Source: Forficula auricularia (Eukaryota; Arthropoda; Insecta; Dermaptera; Forficulidae). From it: 64,000 nt of DNA. Location of the stretch: the NCBI GenBank assembly GCA_024734495.1, contig JALMQS010000075.1, positions 5,192,832-5,256,831 on the forward strand. The letters are read 5' to 3'. The stretch's first letter is position 1. Each line of letters begins with the position of its first letter. This document shows, one piece after another, positions 45,001 to 60,000 of the stretch. The notes beneath the pieces were generated by a model that saw only the letters and a list, made by a program, of their open reading frames with translations, ran no database searches and had not been told where the DNA came from. A program made the translations under genes and the position numbers.

Positions 45001-48000
45001 TTGAATAAAAGATTTCACTGTCGATGGTAACAGAATTGTTTTTATTTTAGGTTAAAAATAAAATAAAATGAGAGAGTCTTTTATCTCTTTAGATATCATA
45101 AGTTTATTTACAAACGTCCCCCCTTCAGAAACAAAAGACCTAGTTGACCAGATAATTTATACATGTCCAAATTTGAACATAAAAGAAAAAACAGACCTAA
45201 GTGATTTAATGGAGTTATGTCTAAATCACAATTTTTTCCAATACAACGATAAATTTTATGAACAAAAAAATGGTTTAGCAATCGGAAACCCTCTGTCACC
45301 ATTATTTGCCGAAATTTTCCTAAAACATTTCGAAAAACAATTTTTAAATATAAAGTGCGAATTCTCTCAATATATCAAATATTATTATAGATATGTTGAC
45401 GATGTGATTGTCTTATGGACAGGGACTGAAAGAATTCTCAATAAATTCATAAAACATATAAATTCATTACATGAAAAAATCAAATTTACCGTGGAAAAGG
45501 AAAAAGAAAAAACATTAAATTATTTAGACCTTAAAATTAAAATTGAAGAAAATAAACACACATTCGAAATTTATAGGAAAGATACATCTACAGATACCGT
45601 AATTCACAACATGGCTTGTCGACCAATGTCACATAAATTAGCAGCATTCCATTCAATGATCCACCGTTTAAATAGTATCCCATTAAAGAAAGAGCATTTT
45701 TTAACAGAACTAGAGATAATCAAAGAAATAGCTATAAATAATGGTTATGAAAGCAATTTAATAGATCAAATATTAAAAGGTAAAATTCAAAAATCAAATT
45801 TAAATTTAATCTATTCACAAAATTCACAAATTAAAGATCTGCCAAAACTAATATTACCATATTATGGTAAGATGTCCGAAAGAATAAAGCATAAATTAAA
45901 ATCTTTAGGGTACGCAACAATCTTTAGATCACCATATACATTAGGAAGTGAATTAAGTCAAATTAAAGATAAAATTCCGGAAAATGAAAAATCCGGTGTA
46001 TATAAATTGACATGCCAAGATTGCAATGCAACTTATATAGGAAAAACGGAAAGAAATTTATCTATTAGGATCAATGAACACAAGAGAGCCTACAAATTAA
46101 AATATGAAAATTATGCATTTGCAGAGCATTTAAATGCTCACAATCATAGTTTTCCAGATCAATCAAAATTAAATTGATCAAAGAAGTCAATGACCCCTTA
46201 ATTCTTTCTTTAAAAGAATCCATTGAAATTTTAAAATCCTTGGAAAAAAGCCCAATTGAATCTTTAAATGAAAAACTAGAAATTATCAATGACCCTTTTT
46301 TAAAAACATTCCATTCATTCAGGTAAAACTCATTAGAAAATGCCTAAACACCCTTTTTTACCCTTTGACCCCTTTTTTAAAAACATTCCATTCATTCAGG
46401 TAAAACTCATTAGAAAATGCCTAAACAAAAGAGCAACCCAGATATTGAGCCAGTTATATTCTAATCTCCCAAGAAGAAACATGAAGAAAAAGACATTATA
46501 TATTTTTCAAAATTTTCTATGTATAAATCTTAATTTGTAACTAATTTGAAATATTTGTGATAGACTGATGATGAAGGCAATGCCTTCGAAACTATAGTCT
46601 CTAGAAATAATTAAAAATTATTTTATTTAAAAAACAGAAGACTCTCTCATTTTATTTTATTTTTAACCTAAAATTAATATGTTTGTTCCTTTATTATTAA
46701 TCAGATATCACTTGCAATTTGTAGTTCATATTGACATTAATTCAAAAATAATTCTCATTTAATAGTTGAGGAATAACCATTCTACATTTGATTTTTGACA
46801 TTTCGGTTATTATTGTAACCATTGCTGAAGACATGGAGGAATCGACTTAAAATCAAAAATAGCCATCGATTCTCATCTAATACTTCGAGGAATAACAATT
46901 CTACATTAGGTTTTTGACGTTTCGATTATTATTGGTAACCATTGCTGAAGACATGGAGGAATCGACTTAAAATCAAAAATAACGATCGATTCTTATCTAA
47001 TACTAGAGGAATAACCTTATTGCATTCCATTTTTGATGTTTTGACTATTAATGGCAACCTCTACTGAAAACGTGGAAGAATAGACTTAAAATCAAAAAGA
47101 CTAAATTCTTTTATGGCAAACAACTCAAGCTTGAGCTGTTTACCAAAAAAGATTTTAGTCTTTTTGATTTTAAGTCTATTCTTCCACGTTTTCAGTAGAG
47201 GTTGCCATTAATAGTCAAAACATCAAAATTGGAATGCAATAAGTTATTCCTCTAGTATTAGATAAGAATCGATCGTTATTTTTGATTTTAAGTCGATTCC
47301 TCCATGTCTTCAGCAATGGTTACCAATAATAATCTAAACGTCAAAAACCTAATGTAGAATTGTTATTCCTCAAGTATTAGATGAGAATCGATGACTATTT
47401 TTGATTTTAAGTCGATTCCTCCATGTCTTCAGCAATGGTTACCAATAAAAACCGAAACGTCAAAAATCCAATATAGAATGGTTATTCCTCAAGTACTAGA
47501 TGAGAATCAATCGCTATTTTTGGTTTAAAGTCGATTTCTCTATGTCTTCAGCAATGGTTACTAATAAAAACCGAAACGTCAAAAATCCAATATAGAATGG
47601 TTATTCCTCAAGTATTTGATGAGAATCAATCGCTATTTTTGGTTTAAAGTCGATTCCTCTATGTCTTCAGAAATGGTCACCAATAAAAACCGAAACGTCA
47701 AAAATCCAATATAGAATGGTTATTCCTCAAGTACTAGATGAGAATCAATCGCTATTTTTGGTTTAAAGTCGATTCCTCTATGTCTTCAGCAATGGTCACC
47801 AATAAAAACCGAAACGTCAAAAATCCAATATAGAATGGTTATTCCTCAAGTATTTGATGAGAATCAATCGCTATTTTTGGTTTAAAGTCGATTCCTCTAT
47901 GTCTTCTGCAAAGGTAAGGGAAAGAAAACAACGCAGTTGCTATGGTTACTTATAAAATTTCCTCCCAAATTTTTAGAATTTCACAGAGAGAAGCCTATTC

Positions 48001-51000
48001 ATTCTTATTTAAGCAAGGCTAAATGAGCTATATTAAAAGGTTCAAATGAATAAATTTTAAAGAATTTAAAAAATTAAAAAGTACTCTCTTACTCTAGAGT
48101 AAAGTACTTTAAAATATAATTTTACTAAAAACTTTATTTAACCTTTTTTGTGGTCCCCAAGGTACTTAATTAGGATATTAAATTTCATCAAAATTGGTTA
48201 AGTCATTTTCAAGATATTTAGAAAAAACTAAAAAAGTACTGAAATAAAGTACTAATGTTTGTGGGTCGATATGTACCAAAAACTAATCAGCGCTTCATTT
48301 GGTTAAACTAATGGTAGGTTTTCAATTTCATTTCAATCGGTGCAACGGTGTGGAAAAAATCGTGGGCCAAAAAAACGATAACATACATCCATACATCCAT
48401 CCATACATCCATCCATCCATCCGCACGCACTAAATGAAAAAATGGCACTTTTTGGCCTCTCGACGAGACCCCATGTAATTTTTGGCAAAACCGTCACGTG
48501 CTAAAATTCAACCTAATTGAATACTACAATTTGTGACTTTAATTGAGACCATGGGTTCCGTAGTCTTTACCTGAGGACCCTTTGAAGCCACGCTTGCCCC
48601 GAGAGCGATTGCAATACTTTACCCATGCTTTGCATTGGATAAAGTAAAAAAAAATGCGCCTTAGTAGTATAGGATTATTACTAGTCATATATTAATAGAT
48701 ATAGATTTAAGGTGGCTGATATTTTTGTCACTGAGTGTATTTTATTTTTTGGCCTATATAATAAAATCTTATATAATATAAAAATAATTTTAAATATTTT
48801 ACTCAATCTTGTATTTTTATACTCAAAAATGTTGTTGTTTTTTTAGTTCCATTGGAATGGCCAAAAGTGCTCTGGAAGCTATCAATGGTTGTAATTTATT
48901 TGGCGAAAAGGGAGCCTCCTGGTCTGTTATCTATGTAGATATCGATGCACATAATCGAAATCGAAGTATTTTCGAAACTATGCTTCCCAGAGAGTCTAGT
49001 TCAAAGGTAAAAAAATATATATATATATTATTTCTTTGTTTTTTATAATATCTAATTTTTTAATATTTAGGAGATTGATGCGTCACTGATTCCGACAATC
49101 TCATTTCCTGCTTTTGCTACTCATGAAGAATTATTAGTAAAAGACACGAAAAATAAAATAATTCAACAGTTAAAAGGCCCAAAAGGGTTTAAACGATTCA
49201 CAAGAGACGGATATAAATGTGTCTTAGAAGATGAGTCCAGGCGATTTTATAAAGATGGAGAGACAAAAGTATTGATTAAAAAAAAAACTTGTATAATGAA
49301 TTCCAATTATCTTTTTCTCAACAACATAATAATTATTTTATTTATAGAAATTTGAAAACGTAGAATGTGAATGGCCCATTTTTTTAATTTTCATGATAAT
49401 AGATGGCGTTTTTAAATCGAATACAGAACAAATTGAAGAATATCAGAATATACTCAAAGTATTATTAACAAAAGATAAAAATGGAGGTATGTGTTTATTT
49501 GTTTTTTTTTTCTTATTAATTGACTATTTTTTACCTTACTTAATTAAATTAGTACACCTCCGGGCTATTGGCGACATCTCCTATAGATACTTCCACAGGC
49601 TCTGTTCTGAGGAGGTTTCCTCATGTTTCCAAATCCAATTACAATCTTCCTGAATCCCTTCACTTTACACCTCCAAAGACCTAAAACATCTCACTCCACA
49701 AGATCTTGTATTCCCATAATCTCTATGTTATAGAAATCACTACTTTCTGAAACCTTCCATCAGTGCAATGAAAGTGATATTCTGAAATATTTTACTTACG
49801 TTATATTGAGGTAACTTGCAATTGAACCACTAGACATTCATCTACATTAGACTTTAGAATCATAAAAAAAAACCTATATCTGCACAGCATCAACTTTATC
49901 AAACTATCTTCTTCATTCTATTTAATTTTACAACCTAAAACTGCCTATTTTTTTCTTTGTTTTTTGCTAATTGTTTTATATTTTTATAAGGAATATAAAT
50001 AAAATACTTGATAACCATTCATAACATCTCAATGATATATATTTTTAAATTTTTCATTTGGGTGATTCTATATGTTTAGCTTTTTTAAACATTGGAGTAC
50101 TTATATGTTTTATACAGAGTGGGCCATAAAGATCTACCACATTTTGAAGAGGTATTAAAAAATTAAAAAATTTAACTAGAAAAAAACTGAATATATTTTT
50201 GAAAGGAATATACAATAATTTTTTTTAAATGTGTTTTAAACATGATCAGACTAAAAAAGGGGGGGGGGGGGGGGCAAATTGAAAATTCTAACCCTTTCGA
50301 CCAAACTCAACCCAATTTTGTATACATATTCTGTGGACCCCCAGAAGGTTAGAAATACAAAAACTAACCAAATGTTGTATACATAGTTTGGTCGAGAGGG
50401 CTTTTTTTTATCGTGGGGAAATGCTTTTACGCACGCACTTGGCGAGAGGGGCTAACCCCCTCTAGGATGGACTACCCAATAAAACCCCACACTTTCAACC
50501 TTCCTCCCCCCCCCCCGGAAACCGCCAAAAAGCATTACCTCGGGGAGGATGGTCGATGATGGTCGAGAGGGCTAGAATTTTCATTTTTACCCTCCCCCCA
50601 TTTTGGGTGTTTGGTTAGTTTTTGCATTTCTAGCCTTCTGGGGGTCCACAGAATATGTATACAAAATTTGGTTGAGTTTTGTAGAAAGGGCTAAAATTTT
50701 CATTTTTGCCCCCTCTCCCTTTTTTTTCCTCTTATATGATGCTTAAAACATATTTAGAAAAAAAATTATTTTATGTTCTTTTCAACAATATATTCAGTTT
50801 TTTTCTAGTTAAATTTTTTCATTTTTTTTATGCCTCTTCAAAATGTGGTAAATCTTTATGCCCCATGTATAAAACATTCATGGTTTTTATGTTACCCTTT
50901 TTTTTCTCAATTTACTTGTAAACTTGCTTACCATTCTCGATTGAACCTTAGCGTCTAATAAAAAAATATCTTTCATCCGAAGCGAGAAAATTTCATTTGT

Positions 51001-54000
51001 AGTTGAGTCCATCTATTTGCTATCAATCCTATGATAATCGTATATTAGAAAAATGTTGAAAATTAAATTCATTGTTTTATGATCTGGTCCGAGATTGGAG
51101 TCCATATTTTACATTACCATCTATTAGTATTTTGAGCATCTACCATAAAGGCTTACATTTTGATTCCTCTAGTAGGATTCAGTATGATTTCGCACATTAT
51201 CTGCTAAGGCAGAGGTAAATAAGGAAAAATTTGCGAATAATTTAGTCATGTTAGTAATCGATTTGTTGGGATTAGTGGTTTAAACACAAAAAAATGCTAT
51301 AAAAACTAAATTTAATACTCAATTGAATGTTTTCAGATCCTATAATTCCAATGTATTATATGGTACCTGAGGATGCTTTGGATTTTGAAAGAAATGAGCC
51401 CGGTTCACAAACAAAAATTGCCAGCAAAATTGGCTTTGAAGAAGGTCTCTATTTATGGAATCAAGCAATGTTCGTAATAGCGCAATTACTTACAGCTAAT
51501 TTATTGCATATCAATGAATTAGATCCTATTCGTCGATATTTGCCGTCTTTTAATCGACCTCGTAAAGGAGGTCGCTATTCTGCTTTCCAGGCATGTATTT
51601 TATCTCGTACATTCAAGCATTGTTCAAAGCTACAAAAGAAATTATTTACAATTCATAACAATTTCTATTAAATAATCACATAATTGTAATTTTTATTATT
51701 ATAAATAAAATAAAAAACAATACACAACTAAATTTCTTATATTTATCAAGGCATTCGGTATTTTCATCGGCGTTAAATAAACAATCAAATCATTTTAGCA
51801 TTAATTCTCAAAAAATAAGTAATAATAAATAAAATTTTAAAAAAGTGGCATACCATAAAATTATTTATTTATTTCTTAATTATTTTTGATGTTATACAAT
51901 TTTTTTCAGATTCATTTTTATATTATATATTTTATGTAAATTAAATCAAAATTGAAATCATTATTTATTTAACGCCAATTATGGCCAAACAAAGTGCCGA
52001 AATGCTTAGGCAAATAGACATAAAACATTTAATTAATTCACGACAAATCCGCTATTTTCTCACATATATATATATAGGGTGGGCCATCTAGCTTTTAGAA
52101 TTTGAATCGGCTATAAAAAAAAAACTAATGAATATTTTTTCAAAATTATGAGTTTATTAGAAAGATTAGACATTTTCATTTAAGAATGAAACACATCATT
52201 ATTCGATTTCCAAAAATAGTGTCCAAAAGATCGATGGTTACTTTGGCTGTGTGGCAAGTAGACCCCATCCTGTTGAAACCTAATGTCATCCTCTTCAATT
52301 TTTGGAAACAAAAATATTGTGTTTCATTCCTGAATGAAAATGTCCAATCTTTCTGATAAACTCATAATTTTGAAAAAATATTCATTAGTTTTTTTTTATA
52401 GCCGATTCAAATTCCAAAAGTTAGATGGCCCACCCTATATATTCCAGAATGGTCGGAATTTTACATAATAATATAAAAGGTTTCAATCACTTGTTCACTG
52501 ATCTTTATTAAGTAATGAGAAAAGTTTGAAAGAGCATACACATCTGACCTTCATTATTCTTTAATAACGTCGTAGAAATAATGATTTTTTTTATTTTATT
52601 AATAATAGAAATTAAAAATTACATTTATGTATTTTTTTTTTGATTCTCGAAAATCAAAAAACACCAAAGTTATAATAATTTCTTAAAAATAAATCTATTT
52701 AGTATAGCGTTAAAGCACACATGATATCATAGAACGGCGTAATTCTAATGGTCGGCAAAGAAATTCAGATATTATTCAAATTCACCGAGCTCATTTAATA
52801 AAATTTTTAAGTAAAAAATAAATTTTGTTTAAGGTATATTATTATATGTAAAATAAAACAAGAATTGCGAATTGATTTGTTACAAAATACTACTGTGACT
52901 TGATTAACTTGTACCTCAAAGGCGTTTAATTAACCCCCTACTTTGGTCACGGGTGTAGAAAAAGTAACAAAACGTCAAATAAATCAATTCAAATTATTCA
53001 TATATAAATAAATATTTACTTATATGCTCGTAAATAATTCGTGCCTTTAAAAATTAAATTAGTGTCCGCGAAATTTTAATATTAATTAATCAATTTAATT
53101 ATGAATTTGGTGGTCCGCAATATCTAAAAGATTGCCGACCGCTGTATTAGAAGCGAAGAAATTATTATTTTTTATTTTTTTTTATTTTATTTAATGTCAC
53201 CGGGAACAAAGCTCATTTAGACAGCACATGAGTAAAGTGTTAGTAGGGTTAGTGAGGGAGCCGAGCTTCCAGCCGGTAGAAATTTTTATTTACCAGCCAG
53301 GATCGAACCCCGGCCTCCCACTCCAACATCGTCATAATCGATCGATGCCGAAGCGAGGCCAGTGCGTTAGCCGACCGAGCCAACCCGACTCCCCAAGAAA
53401 TTATTTATTTATTACTCTTTTATTTTATTTATTTATTTTGATTCGTGAATTTTGGTTCAGAATATACAATAAAAGAAAACAAAAAAATCTCATTTGTAAC
53501 GTTATAATTTTTTTTTATTTATTTTTATAATATATTTTGAACAATGCTGAACAGGTCACTTGTTAAACATTGCATAATAAAATGAAATGTATTTTATTTT
53601 TATAATTTCTAGGCTAAACCTTCACATGTAAGAGCGACATTTCAGTCGTTTTTCATCCTTGATAAGTTATTGCATGACTGTGTAACTAATATTTATTATG
53701 TCTATTACTCTATTGGCGAAAATCAGGCGGGCCAGTTAACGTAAATTCATTGCTCTTATAGGAGAATAGAAATTATTTCCCCCGATAACTTTCTACCCCC
53801 AGATAGCAGGAAGGGTGAATTCGCTATCCCAAATGACGAAAAACGATTCAGAGTCGCAACAAAGCCTACATAAACCCTTTCGCAATTAATAAAGTATCAG
53901 AGACTGAATTATTGAATTCAGAAATTGAATCTATAATTGAACTGACTTGTGATACAGAGCTTAAAAACAGTTTCGGCAAAATATCATTGATGGATTTTTG

Positions 54001-57000
54001 GCTATTCTGTCGCCAAGACTATTTATTTTTTTCTCAAAAGACATTAAAAGTTTCTAACCCCTTTTGTCACAACTTACAAATGTGTTTGGCCAATAATAAA
54101 TATTTCCGGATAAAGATAGAATTGAATCTTCTTTATTTATAAAAAGCCTAATATCTATCCTCTTACTTTGGCAAGTAAACTTTTTTAAAATCCCTGTATA
54201 TTACAAATGTGAAACAGCCTTCTCGTCATTTTTTTTTAATAAATACATAAACCGATTAGGTGTCCAACTAGATTTAAGAATAAAGTTCTTGTCTTTTTTT
54301 GCAGACTAACAATTTCTAGTTAACGAGAAACAGCATAACACTTGTTTATTGTTTTATATGTATTTTCATTACTTAAATAATGAATGAAAAATCTTTGAAC
54401 ATCGAAATTTTTTTCATTTTACCAATAAGACATAAAAAATTTCACCAAGGAGTGAAAAAGAGAAAATATTAAAATAACTGGGTAACGAAAAAAAAATTGG
54501 TAAACGCTGTCCTTTTGCATTACATGTAATTATTAATTCCATATTATGCGAATAGATGCCTCTTATCGTGATTTTCGCCAATAGTAGTCTATCATTGTTG
54601 AGTCGCTTTTGTTATATTTTGACTTAGTAATACGTATATGTCTCAAAATCTAGAACTTTAATTAGTGTAAAATTGTGTCAAACCAGTCTTCGGACTGATT
54701 ATTTTGAAGAGATTGCAATTTGTATTCTATCTTTTCTAGACAATTCAATGTTTATTTTTATAAAGTAATTTCTTAAGATTAGAGTTTGAGAGTGGCGATG
54801 ATTTTGCGTATAACTTGTTAAAACTAACGTTGTGAACTCACTAAAGAGAAAATTGACTATCATCCACATTTTATAAAAGCCAATTCAATTCATCATTTTT
54901 TATAATTAATTAAAAAAAATAGAGAGAAAAATCTCAATCTTTTAAAAAAATGTTCATTCCCTAAGCTTTTCATTTATTAAATTTTTTTTATCGAAAAAAG
55001 CAAATTGCATTATCACTAAACATTCTATTAAATTAATAGTGATTTGAAATATTTTTATTACACTGAAGATAAAGACAAATAAACCTCTTGGAATTTTATC
55101 AACTTTCGAAAATCACGTGAATGTGATTTATTATGGATAATATCTATATATATAAAATTAAGGTTTTGTCTGTACATTGCTCCAAATCACGCCAAATTTT
55201 GGTTGCACACGTTTCAAGCAAAGTTATGAACGAAAACACCCTCAACAAAATTCCTATCTGTCTGTATGTCTGTCTGTTTCAGTGGTTTCTGCGGAAAGTT
55301 GCTCACGATTCACGTAAAAAAGGCTGAAGGGATTATTATGAAATTTCATATTTGCATCAGATGTCTTCTAACTTACGTTTATAGCTATATAACGTTTTGA
55401 TATTTTGACCCCAAAAGGGCGTTGGGGAGGGGGGAAGGGGCGCACGAATGAAAATTATCAAATAACTCCTAAACTATTAACCCTAGGGCAAATTTTATTA
55501 TAAACAAAGTTGTAGGAGGATGTGTTGTTTTCTGACAACTTTTGTTTAAAAAAATTTCCCCAAAAAGGGGGACAGGGTGAAAAAATGTTAATTCTTGCCC
55601 TTGGAGAAAACTCAACCAAATTTTGTATACATAATCTGTTAGTCACTAGAAGGCTAGAAATGCAAAAACTAACCACCTAAAATGGGGGAGGGGGGGGAGT
55701 AACAAAATGAAAATTCTTGCTCTTGGAACAAACTCAACCAAATTTTGTATACATAATCTGTGGGTCACTAGAAGGATAGAAATGCAAAAACTGAGTGCAG
55801 TGGTTAGGTTAGGGTATGGGGTGCGGGGGGTGGTGTGAGGGAGTAATGCGGAGTAGGGTGGGGTGCAGGGGGTGATGCGAGGTGGAGTCCAGGGGCGTAT
55901 TGGGGATGCAGGGGTGTGGTGTGCGAGGGTGGAAGACACGGGGTGGGTGGGGTGCGGGGATGGTGTAGGGGGTTCGGTTGGGGGTCCAGAGGCGTAGTGG
56001 GGTGGTACGGGGGGGTGCATGGTGTGGTGGGTGGGAGTGGGGCTAGCAAGAGGCCTTGCAGCTAGTTTGCTATATAAATGTAAAACGTATCTTAGGGATT
56101 AACTGTGCGTGTTTTTATGACTTAGATGAGTTTACAAAACTTTTTCCAATAAAATTTTTTTAATAAAATATTAAGGCATGCTTTGTTGATTTTCCAGTTG
56201 GCTAAATGCGCTCGAAAAGTGTATATGTCGACTCTCTTCGGCTTAATACAATAGTTTAAATAAAAAATACAATTTTTCTTTTTATTATTTTCCTACGATA
56301 CTGACCCCTTAGCCATTTTATTAAAATACATATATTAGGGCCAATAAACACATTTCTTTAAGTATTTGCTTTATGTCAGAAGGGTTGTATTTCACCCATT
56401 GAACCCAAGTCAAGTCCCAAAATGTAATCCGGACCATGCCTTTCGAGCTGAAACCAAGGAGGTAAATACAACTCTTTTGTCTTATACTAAAAATTATCCA
56501 TAACAAATTGGATTCAAGAGAAGACACCCTTGTGATTTTCCAAAAAAAAAAAATATAATTCTACTATTATATAAACACTATTTGCAAAATGAACTTATAA
56601 TTTTATCATCTAATTTATGACTAGTGGTTTAAAAAAAATTTTTACTGAAATATTAGCTACCAATATTAATTATTTTGCTCACTTTTAGGACTAAAATGTA
56701 TTTCTATGTCTCCTTAACTGCCAGATCTTCAATTCCAAAAATATTATTCTAAAAAGTTATACACTTTATGAAATACTAAAAGCAAAATCATAGCCAGCTC
56801 TCTTTTAGTTTTTGCTTAAATGTTAGTAAATATAGTATACTTTATTTATTTTAATGATTACTCCTTATTTTGTTTAGGGGACTGCTTTGGATCTTGTAGT
56901 TCAAGTTGTATTAATTGCTGAATCAATGCGACTTCAAGCGATGATGGCCACGTATGGAATTCAAACGCAAACGCCTCACGAAGTCGAGCCTGTACAAATT

Positions 57001-60000
57001 TGGTCCTCAAATCAACTTGTTAAAGTCTATGAACAATTGGGCGTTAATAAAAAATTGAATGTGAAAGGCCGTCCTGTACGACCCTTTGGAGTACTAGGCA
57101 CTAGTAAAGTAGGATTTTTAAAACTTTTATTTAACTATCTGATTTTTGAAGGTTTTATTTGTTTAGGAAATAATAGGAAAATTATTGGGTTTTTTTTTTA
57201 TTCCGTTCTTCCCCTTTTCGGGGGTTAGTATTAAACAAATACTTATATTATTTATTAGTCGTTTCTATTTGATTCTTCTTCTTCTTTCGTGTCGATGGCA
57301 ACAGTTAAATTTCAATTTGATAATAAGCTCATCTTTTTAAGATTGGATTGTATGGTAGTGAAGAGTGTTTTTGTGATGAAGTTTCATGGGAATGTCGCAA
57401 TCTCCTGGGATTTTATTATCCAAATTTAAAATTAAGAGACTCATTAGAGAATGAAATCTTTTCTTATAACTGAAAGTAATGGAAGGCAGCCCAGGGGTAG
57501 TGAAGAAAGTAAAAAATTATCACATATCCAAATACCATAAAGTGTAATTTATTGGATTTTCAGGGAAGATCCCCGGAACCCCAGGTCACCCGGAATTTCA
57601 GCGTTCCCGTAGTGATAAATTTGCAATGACACCACTGTTTCAAAGGTTTTTAAGGGTTTAGCTTACTATTAAACTCATAATATTGTTTCATTTGTTATCT
57701 TTTTAGGTCTATTAGCTTAGGACAATACAAATTCAAGAATACAAATACAATTTAAATATTTAGTAAATCCTCCCTTTCGAGTAATCCCATTTTGTATGCG
57801 CTGCGACAATGCTGGCTGGCAATGCATTTTTTGGCTATTTCTTGAAGTGCAGGTGTATTGTACCATACATTAATAATATTTTTTATCAATTTCCTTTTCT
57901 TAGTAATTATTTTATCTTTGCGAATTTCTTTTTTTAGGGCCGCCCTTACATTTTCGATCTGGTTGAGGTCTGGCGAGTTGCCAGGGTTATTAGACTAGAT
58001 TACTACTAGATTTTTTGAAAAGTTTGAATAAAATAAATTTACTACTTACTTACTCCGTAGCTCTACAACCCTGGGTGGGTCTCGGCTGCACGAACGATTC
58101 CTTTTTATTCTGTCCGGTCTTACGCAATATTTTTGATATTTGTGGAAACTCCGATGACTGATAAATCCCGAACGACTCTGTCCTTCCAACGGAGTCTAGG
58201 ACGCCCGAGAGGGCTTCTTCCATTAGGTGTTCCCATCCAGACTTTTTTGATACAGCGATGTTCTGATCTCAACACATGCCCAGCCCATTGAAGTCGCCTG
58301 ACTTTAATGAGCCGGACAATGTCTGGTTTGTTGTATAAGCCATAGAGCTCCAGATTGGACAGAATTTTGTATATGTCCGCCGCCATGTCGAAAGTTGGTC
58401 CAAATATTACTCTGAGTATTTTTCTCTCCAATCCCAAAAGAGATTCCTCGTCATGCTTTGCCACTGGTCAAGTCTCGCATCCATACATGGCAACGGGACG
58501 GATGATGGTTGTATATACAAGAATCTTGCACGTACGATTTAGCACTTTTGAACTGAGAAGATCGCGGAGGGAGTAAAAACATTTCCAGGCGTTTTGGATT
58601 CTGGCCCTAACATCAACTGACGTAGTATATTGTTTTGTTTATTTGATAAAAATCATTTGAGTATAATAATTTGGCCATCCACTGTATATATTTATTTATA
58701 TAGAATCGGTTTCTCGTAAACCGAAAAAAGCCTTCAAAAATCATACCACTAAAGTTTTTTTTAACCATTTATTTATTTATCTAATGTTATTTACTTTGTA
58801 AGATTTACAGAATTTGCGGAATGTCTGTGCTTTGTTATCCACTAATTTTTGAGATTTCTGATTTTTATCTTTATCGTGATATGGCTCTTTTAATTGATGA
58901 TATTAAAACTGAACTACAATTTGTTGGAAAATATTGGCGATTATCTGGTCGGCCAACAGTTTGTTTAATCATTCGAGAGGAGCATATGAGGTTTTGAATT
59001 TATTTAATTCTTCCAAATTTAATTATTATTTAAATAAAATGTGATGGAATTTTTTTAGAGATCCACATTTTAAAGCAATGCTTGATTTAATGGCAATGCT
59101 TAAGAAAGGATATTGTGACGGAGTTAAGGTTCGTGTTGGACGATTACAAAATTTAATATCGTCTTCTTGTATCGGTAAGATTATAATTTTTCTAATATCA
59201 AATTTAGCTAACAAAATTCATTTATTCCCTCATACGCTTAAGTTTCCATCTCAGGTGAAATTATCTGAAAAACGGCCCATCAAAAAAGTATTATAAATTA
59301 TAATGGTATCATTCTTTTATCAAATCTTTAAATTTTTACAGCATTAAACGATGGGGTTGATAAAGAAAATTTTATAGCGCAAAAAAGAGTTTAAATAATG
59401 ATTTTTCTTAAATGTCTAGTTATCTATTGGCTTATCAATAAAAATAACTATCATCAAATTTCACGATTATAAATCCTTTTAAAAAAGTAGCTATATGTTT
59501 TTTCATAGAAACAATCGTTTTAGGCCGGGCGCACACTGGAGACGCAGGGCATTTTTTGTGAACCACGTTTTCAAGTAGAGGCTCGCACCTTGAGACGCAG
59601 CGCAGGCAGGGCATTTTTTGTGAACCACGTTTTCAAGTAGAGCACCTTGAGACGCAGCACAGTCCTGCCCCACGTGCCGACTGTGTCCACTTGTGGAGAG
59701 GCCACAAAAACTGCTTCACGCATGGCGCAGTTTTTTATTTTTCAATTGTTTTTTTTATTTTAAAACCCACTAATACTTTACAACAAATATTATTATATTA
59801 CTATTAAAATTAGGAAATTTTAGTATTTTTTTTTATTTTCATTATACAGGGTGGGGCATAAAAATCTACCACATAGGTATAAATAAAAAACACAATAGCA
59901 AAAACCAACCATACAAAATGGGGGGGTCAAGAAAATGAAATTCTTGGCCCTTTTTCCAAACTCAACCAAATTTTGTATACATAATCTGTGGGCCACTAGA

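Larger units (their letters stand above)
45040..46680 (+). mobile_element. Penelope-like retroelement, 5'-truncated
   Basis: Reverse transcriptase and GIY-YIG endonuclease frame, 3' tail with hammerhead ribozyme, and 37-bp inverted repeats at the ends: taggttaaaaataaaataaa at 45050 and its inverse ending near 46674. The left inverted piece is therefore a copy of the element's own 3' end. Lies in PHKB intron 4. Confidence 0.92.

Noticed and set aside
53912..54142. Independent host gene
   Set aside because: Sequence resembles a frameshifted hAT transposase tail and lies within a PHKB intron.
55646..56049. Long proline-rich open frames on the minus strand
   Set aside because: They are complements of a G-rich minisatellite inside a Helitron; no start context, splice sites or non-repetitive sequence.
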